Part shown: positions 60,300-64,000 of the stretch, in pieces
How positions within the stretch are numbered: the first letter of the stretch is position 1
Layout of the letters: each line of letters begins with the position of its first letter
NCBI GenBank assembly: GCA_964612555.1
Contig: CAZTBW010000002.1
Coordinates: 124,001 to 188,000, forward strand
Source of the DNA: DAOLCO01 sp964612555
Lineage (GTDB): Bacteria > Bdellovibrionota_C > UBA2361 > SZUA-149 > DAOLCO01
Reading direction: 5' to 3'
DNA length: 64,000 nt
Notes under the pieces: generated by a model
Databases searched by the model: none
What the model was told of the DNA's origin: nothing
The model's input: the letters and a program-made list of their open reading frames with translations, nothing else
Translations under genes and position numbers: made by a program

Positions 60300-60555
60300 G
60301 AAGTGCGCCTTCTATAAATTATGAGAAAAATCATCAAAAGATAAGTTCTTTTTTTCGCGTTATATATATTGAGTCAAAATATTATTTCATAAAAGTCCAA
60401 TACATGACAAAAGCAAGCAATAAACTCAAGATGTGACTTTCCCCTAAAGTAAATACCAGCCTTCAGGTTCCAAGCGGATTGAAGGTATTGTAAAGTTCGT
60501 TTGCGGTTTTCAAAAATAGGTAATGAATATTTAAAGTAAGTATTAACAGTAACTT
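60300..60555. promoter_or_regulatory. Divergent topA/metH intergenic region with a leader hairpin
   Basis: This 256-base AT-rich region holds both promoters. CCTTCA (60460-60465) can pair with TGAAGG (60480-60485), with some further pairing (ATACC/GGTAT) if two bases bulge, about 70 bases before metH. I do not see the conserved core of a SAM, SAH or cobalamin riboswitch, and no AGACGTCT-type MetJ box. TGAGTCA at about 60370 is a symmetric heptamer of unknown meaning. Confidence 0.3.
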
Positions 60556-63500
60556 ATGCGATTAATTGATGATATAAGGCAAAGAATTCTACTCATAGAC
60601 GGTGCTATGGGTACCATGATTCAGTCCTGTGATCTTGTGGAAAAAGATTTTCGGGGAGATCGTTTTAAGGACTATCCTATGGATCTCAAGGGGAATCTTG
60701 ATCTTCTTTCCATCACTCGACCTGATATTATATCTGAAATTCATCGGAAATATATCGAGGTCGGTTGTAATATAATAGCTACAAATACCTTCAGCTCCAA
60801 CTCTATTTCCCAGGCGGATTATAAAATGAGTGACCTGGTTTCCGAGTTGAATAGTTCCTCCGTTTCTCTTGCCCGCACCCTGGTAGATGAATGGAATAAA
60901 AAAGATCCGTCTAACATGAGGTATGTTGCGGGATCAATCGGACCTACAAACAGGACTCTTTCTCTCTCCCCGGATGTTTCCAATCCGGGTTATCGTGCGA
61001 TTACTTTTGATGAACTGGTTTTATGTTATTTTGAGCAAGTGAGCAGTCTTGGAGATGCGGGGGTTGATCTGTTTTTAGTGGAAACAGTTTTTGATACCTT
61101 AAACGCAAAGGCTGCCATATGTGCGATTGAGGAGTGGAGAGATATATCCAAAAAGGATACTCCGCTCCTGATCTCCGGTACGATTACAGATCAGAGCGGA
61201 AGAACTCTTTCGGGACAGACCACAGAAGCCTTCTGGATATCCATTTCACATGCCCCGCACCTTCTTGGTGTGAGTCTTAACTGTGCTCTGGGTGCTCAGC
61301 AGATGCGAGCTTTTCTTCAGGAGCTCAGTCGTGTGGCATGGGTGCCCGTAGGTGCGTATCCCAATGCGGGACTTCCGAATGAGTTTGGTCAGTATGATGA
61401 AAGTGCGGAGTATTTTTGCGAACAGGTCAAAGAGTTTTTAGACCTTGGGATTGTAAATTTTCTGGGAGGTTGTTGTGGTACTACTCCTCTGCACTTGAAA
61501 AAAATAGCGGAGATTCTCCCTGAATATACCCCCCGAAAAATTCCCGATTATGTGCCGGCACTGAGACTTTCGGGGCTGGAAGCCATTACCATTACTTCAG
61601 AGACAAATTTTGTAAATATCGGTGAACGACTGAATGTTACCGGCTCTAAAAAATTTGAAAAACTTATTGTTGCGGGTCAGCTCGATGAGGGACTTTCTAT
61701 TGGAAGAGATCAGGTTGAAAACGGGGCGCAGATTCTGGATATTAATCTGGACGAGGGCATGCTTGATGGTGAAGTGCTGATGCCCCAGTTTGTTAATCTT
61801 CTTGCCTCTGAACCTGAAATTGCCCGGGTTCCATTTATGATAGACTCTTCAAAATGGTCTGTGATAGAGGCGGGGCTCAAGTGTGTACAGGGAAAAGGAA
61901 TTGTAAATTCTATCAGCCTGAAAGAGGGAGAGGAGGCTTTTAAAGAGTACGCAAGGAAGGTTCTTCGCTACGGAGCTGCCGTTGTGGTGATGGCGTTTGA
62001 TGAGCAAGGTCAGGCAGACTCCTATGAGAGAAGGATACAGGTATGCAAGCGTGCATATGAGATTCTTGTAAATGACGTTGGATTCCCACCTGAAGATATA
62101 ATCTTTGACCCAAACATTCTTACCGTAGCAACAGGCATAGAAGCGCATAATAACTATGCAGTAGACTTTTTTGAGACCGCAAAATGGATTAAGGAAAATC
62201 TGCCTTACGCCAAGGTAAGTGGTGGGGTGAGTAATGTCTCGTTTTCATTCAGGGGGAATAATCGGGTTCGTGAAGCCATTCATAGTGCGTTTTTGTATCA
62301 TGCCATTCGTGCGGGGCTTGATATGGGAATTGTGAATGCGGGGCAGCTTGAAGTGTATGAAGAAGTGCCAAAAGAATTGCTTACTCTTGTGGAGGACGTG
62401 CTTCTGAACAGAAGCCCCGACGCCACAGAAAGGTTAATTACGTACGCTGAAGAGAATAAATCAGATGGAAGTGCTGTTTCCAGGGGTCCTGATATGTCCT
62501 GGCGCAGTGAGTCAGTTAAGACTCGAATTGCTCATGCACTAAAGAAGGGAATAGTTGAATTTATCGAGGAAGATGCGGAAGAAGCCCGCAAGGAGTATGG
62601 TGCTCCGCTTAAGGTGATTGAGGGTCCGCTCATGGACGGGATGAATGAGGTTGGAGATCTCTTTGCTGAAGGGAAAATGTTTTTACCGCAGGTGGTAAAA
62701 AGTGCTCGAGTGATGAAAAAAGCGGTTGCCTATCTTACCCCATTTCTGGAAGCTGAAAAACAGGCAGGTGCGAGCTCCAGTTCCGGGAAGGTGCTTCTTG
62801 CCACGGTTAAGGGGGATGTTCACGATATTGGTAAAAATATCGTGGGAGTGGTGCTTGCATGTAATAACTTTGAGGTGATTGATCTTGGGGTGATGGTTCC
62901 CGCTGATAAAATTCTTGATACTGCCGAGAAAGAAAATGTTTCCATGGTAGGGCTTTCGGGGCTTATCACGCCGTCTCTGGATGAGATGGTTTTTGTTGCA
63001 AGAGAAATGAAACGAAGAGGGATGAAGATCCCGGTTCTTATAGGAGGTGCTACTACTTCAAAACGACACACGGCTGTTAAGATCGCACCTGAGTATGATC
63101 ATGGAGTGATACACGTGCATGATGCTTCACGATCAGTTCCTGTGGCAACGAGTCTTTGTTCTTCTACTGAGAAACCAAAGCTTCTCACTACCATTGATGA
63201 AGAATATCTCAAGATTCGTAAAGAGCATGCAACCCGTGTGAGTACTAAAACTCAAATCAGTATTTCTGAAGCGAGAGAGCGAAGGTGTGTTCTGGATTGG
63301 TCGGAATATGTTCCTCCCAAACCCAGAAAACCCGGAATCAGTGTGTTTGATGATATTCCAATTACTGCACTTGAACCATATATCGATTGGTCGCCATTTT
63401 TCTATTCGTGGGAGCTTAGGGGGAAATTTCCTGAAATTTTTTCATCACCAACATATGGTGAACAGGCAAAAGAATTATATAAAGATGCTCAAAAGTATCT

Positions 63501-64000
63501 TGCCGATCTGAAATCCGAAGGGGTTCTCAGAGCTAAGGGTATTGTGGGTTTGTACCGGGCGTATGCACTGGCAGAACAGGATGCGGTGGTGGTAGTAGAT
63601 GATACCGGAAGAGAGACGCAATTTAATTTTCTGCGACAACAGAATGAGCGAAAAGAAGGGGCTTTTAATTATTGTCTTTCAGATTTTATCGCACCTCCTG
63701 AGAGTGGAAAGGAAGATTATCTGGGGTTTTTTGCCGTTACGGGGGGTATTGGGCTGGATGCTATCGTCAGGAAGCATGAAGAGGATCATAATATGTACGG
63801 GAGTATTATGTGCAAGGCACTTGCGGACAGGCTTGCAGAGGCGGGAGCGGAGTATCTTCATGCGCGTGTCAGAAAAGAAATCTGGGGATATGCCGAGGAC
63901 GAATCTCTTTCCAATGAAGAGTTGATTCGTGAAAAATATCAGGGCATTCGTCCGGCTCCGGGATATGCATCGTGTCCGGATCACACTGAGAAGATTGTCA
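60556..64000 (+). CDS. metH: Cobalamin-dependent methionine synthase (3' end outside window)
   Basis: MetH transfers a methyl group from methyltetrahydrofolate to homocysteine through cobalamin. The frame is open from ATG 60556 to the window edge (1148 codons). The homocysteine domain starts RILLIDGAMGTMIQ and has zinc ligands Cys243 (LNCALG) and Cys306-Cys307 (GGCCGTTP); the folate domain has FVNIGERLNVTGSKKF and DINLDEGMLDGE; the cobalamin domain has His756 in KGDVHDIGKNIVGVV; the reactivation domain has RPAPGYASCPDHTEK at the edge. About the last 70 residues are missing. The upstream ribosome site is weak; the start is set by homology. Confidence 0.96.
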   Translation, partial: MRLIDDIRQRILLIDGAMGTMIQSCDLVEKDFRGDRFKDYPMDLKGNLDLLSITRPDIISEIHRKYIEVGCNIIATNTFSSNSISQADYKMSDLVSELNSSSVSLARTLVDEWNKKDPSNMRYVAGSIGPTNRTLSLSPDVSNPGYRAITFDELVLCYFEQVSSLGDAGVDLFLVETVFDTLNAKAAICAIEEWRDISKKDTPLLISGTITDQSGRTLSGQTTEAFWISISHAPHLLGVSLNCALGAQQMRAFLQELSRVAWVPVGAYPNAGLPNEFGQYDESAEYFCEQVKEFLDLGIVNFLGGCCGTTPLHLKKIAEILPEYTPRKIPDYVPALRLSGLEAITITSETNFVNIGERLNVTGSKKFEKLIVAGQLDEGLSIGRDQVENGAQILDINLDEGMLDGEVLMPQFVNLLASEPEIARVPFMIDSSKWSVIEAGLKCVQGKGIVNSISLKEGEEAFKEYARKVLRYGAAVVVMAFDEQGQADSYERRIQVCKRAYEILVNDVGFPPEDIIFDPNILTVATGIEAHNNYAVDFFETAKWIKENLPYAKVSGGVSNVSFSFRGNNRVREAIHSAFLYHAIRAGLDMGIVNAGQLEVYEEVPKELLTLVEDVLLNRSPDATERLITYAEENKSDGSAVSRGPDMSWRSESVKTRIAHALKKGIVEFIEEDAEEARKEYGAPLKVIEGPLMDGMNEVGDLFAEGKMFLPQVVKSARVMKKAVAYLTPFLEAEKQAGASSSSGKVLLATVKGDVHDIGKNIVGVVLACNNFEVIDLGVMVPADKILDTAEKENVSMVGLSGLITPSLDEMVFVAREMKRRGMKIPVLIGGATTSKRHTAVKIAPEYDHGVIHVHDASRSVPVATSLCSSTEKPKLLTTIDEEYLKIRKEHATRVSTKTQISISEARERRCVLDWSEYVPPKPRKPGISVFDDIPITALEPYIDWSPFFYSWELRGKFPEIFSSPTYGEQAKELYKDAQKYLADLKSEGVLRAKGIVGLYRAYALAEQDAVVVVDDTGRETQFNFLRQQNERKEGAFNYCLSDFIAPPESGKEDYLGFFAVTGGIGLDAIVRKHEEDHNMYGSIMCKALADRLAEAGAEYLHARVRKEIWGYAEDESLSNEELIREKYQGIRPAPGYASCPDHTEKIV

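Noticed and set aside
60300..60555. Cobalamin or SAM riboswitch upstream of metH
   Set aside because: No B12-box or SAM-I core could be seen; only one simple hairpin.
1..64000. CRISPR arrays, tRNA/rRNA genes, insertion sequences or prophage
   Set aside because: No regular spacer-repeat series, no cloverleaf in the intergenic regions, and no transposase, integrase or phage structural gene was seen.

Overview
The window looks like a chromosomal segment of a Gram-negative (diderm) bacterium with moderate GC. The diderm reading rests on LPS heptose genes, OmpA-type and other lipoproteins, and many signal peptides. RadD, glutamine-dependent NadE, B12-dependent MetH, and a transglutaminase/DUF58/MoxR operon would fit a proteobacterial or 'deltaproteobacterial'/Bdellovibrionota-like lineage. 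I cannot fix the taxonomy from the sequence alone. I saw no tRNA, rRNA, CRISPR array, prophage block or transposase.

Layout. 1-7.7 kb: cell-envelope and housekeeping cluster (end of an unknown gene, heptosyltransferase-like GT9, a Cys-rich secreted protein plus a MORN-like protein on the minus strand, GT2, heptose kinase, YicC, guanylate kinase, K+ channel). 7.7-10.8 kb: glycerol operon glpK-glpD. 10.9-17.8 kb: glycine-zipper lipoproteins, an OmpA-like lipoprotein and a 1437-residue membrane protein built as an internal duplication. 17.9-24.6 kb (minus): TadE-like, TadE-like and TadG/VWA-like proteins followed by two tandem EF-hand secreted paralogs that share a 1.4-kb identical core. 24.8-31.4 kb (minus): DUF58, transglutaminase-TPR fusion, MoxR. 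31.5-34.0 kb: a degenerate UvrA-like protein and an FMN reductase. 34-42.5 kb: argC, a secreted HExxH protein, pdxH, HerA-like ATPase, acs, nadE. 42.5-47 kb (minus): two secreted proteins (thrombospondin type 3 repeats; trypsin-like) that share a long C-terminal region. 47-51.4 kb: radD and a divergent UPF1-like SF1 helicase. 51.7-56 kb: agmatine-to-putrescine genes (+) facing the threonine catabolic pair kbl-tdh (-). 56.2-57.6 kb: an AT-rich AAA/DUF4143 ATPase preceded by three 23-bp iterons. 57.6-64 kb: topA and metH, the latter running off the window.

Most notable. The 619-residue protein at 31538-33397 aligns by eye with UvrA along its length. It keeps the C-terminal CX2C-X19-CX2C zinc finger, yet the Walker A, signature and Walker B motifs are gone, so it looks like an undescribed pseudo-ATPase of the UvrA family. 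Other points are the gene-conversion footprint in the EF-hand pair, several families of GC-rich inverted repeats (one interrupted by a second repeat and supplying a stop codon), a pair of mutually exclusive hairpins, and the iterons upstream of the DUF4143 ATPase.
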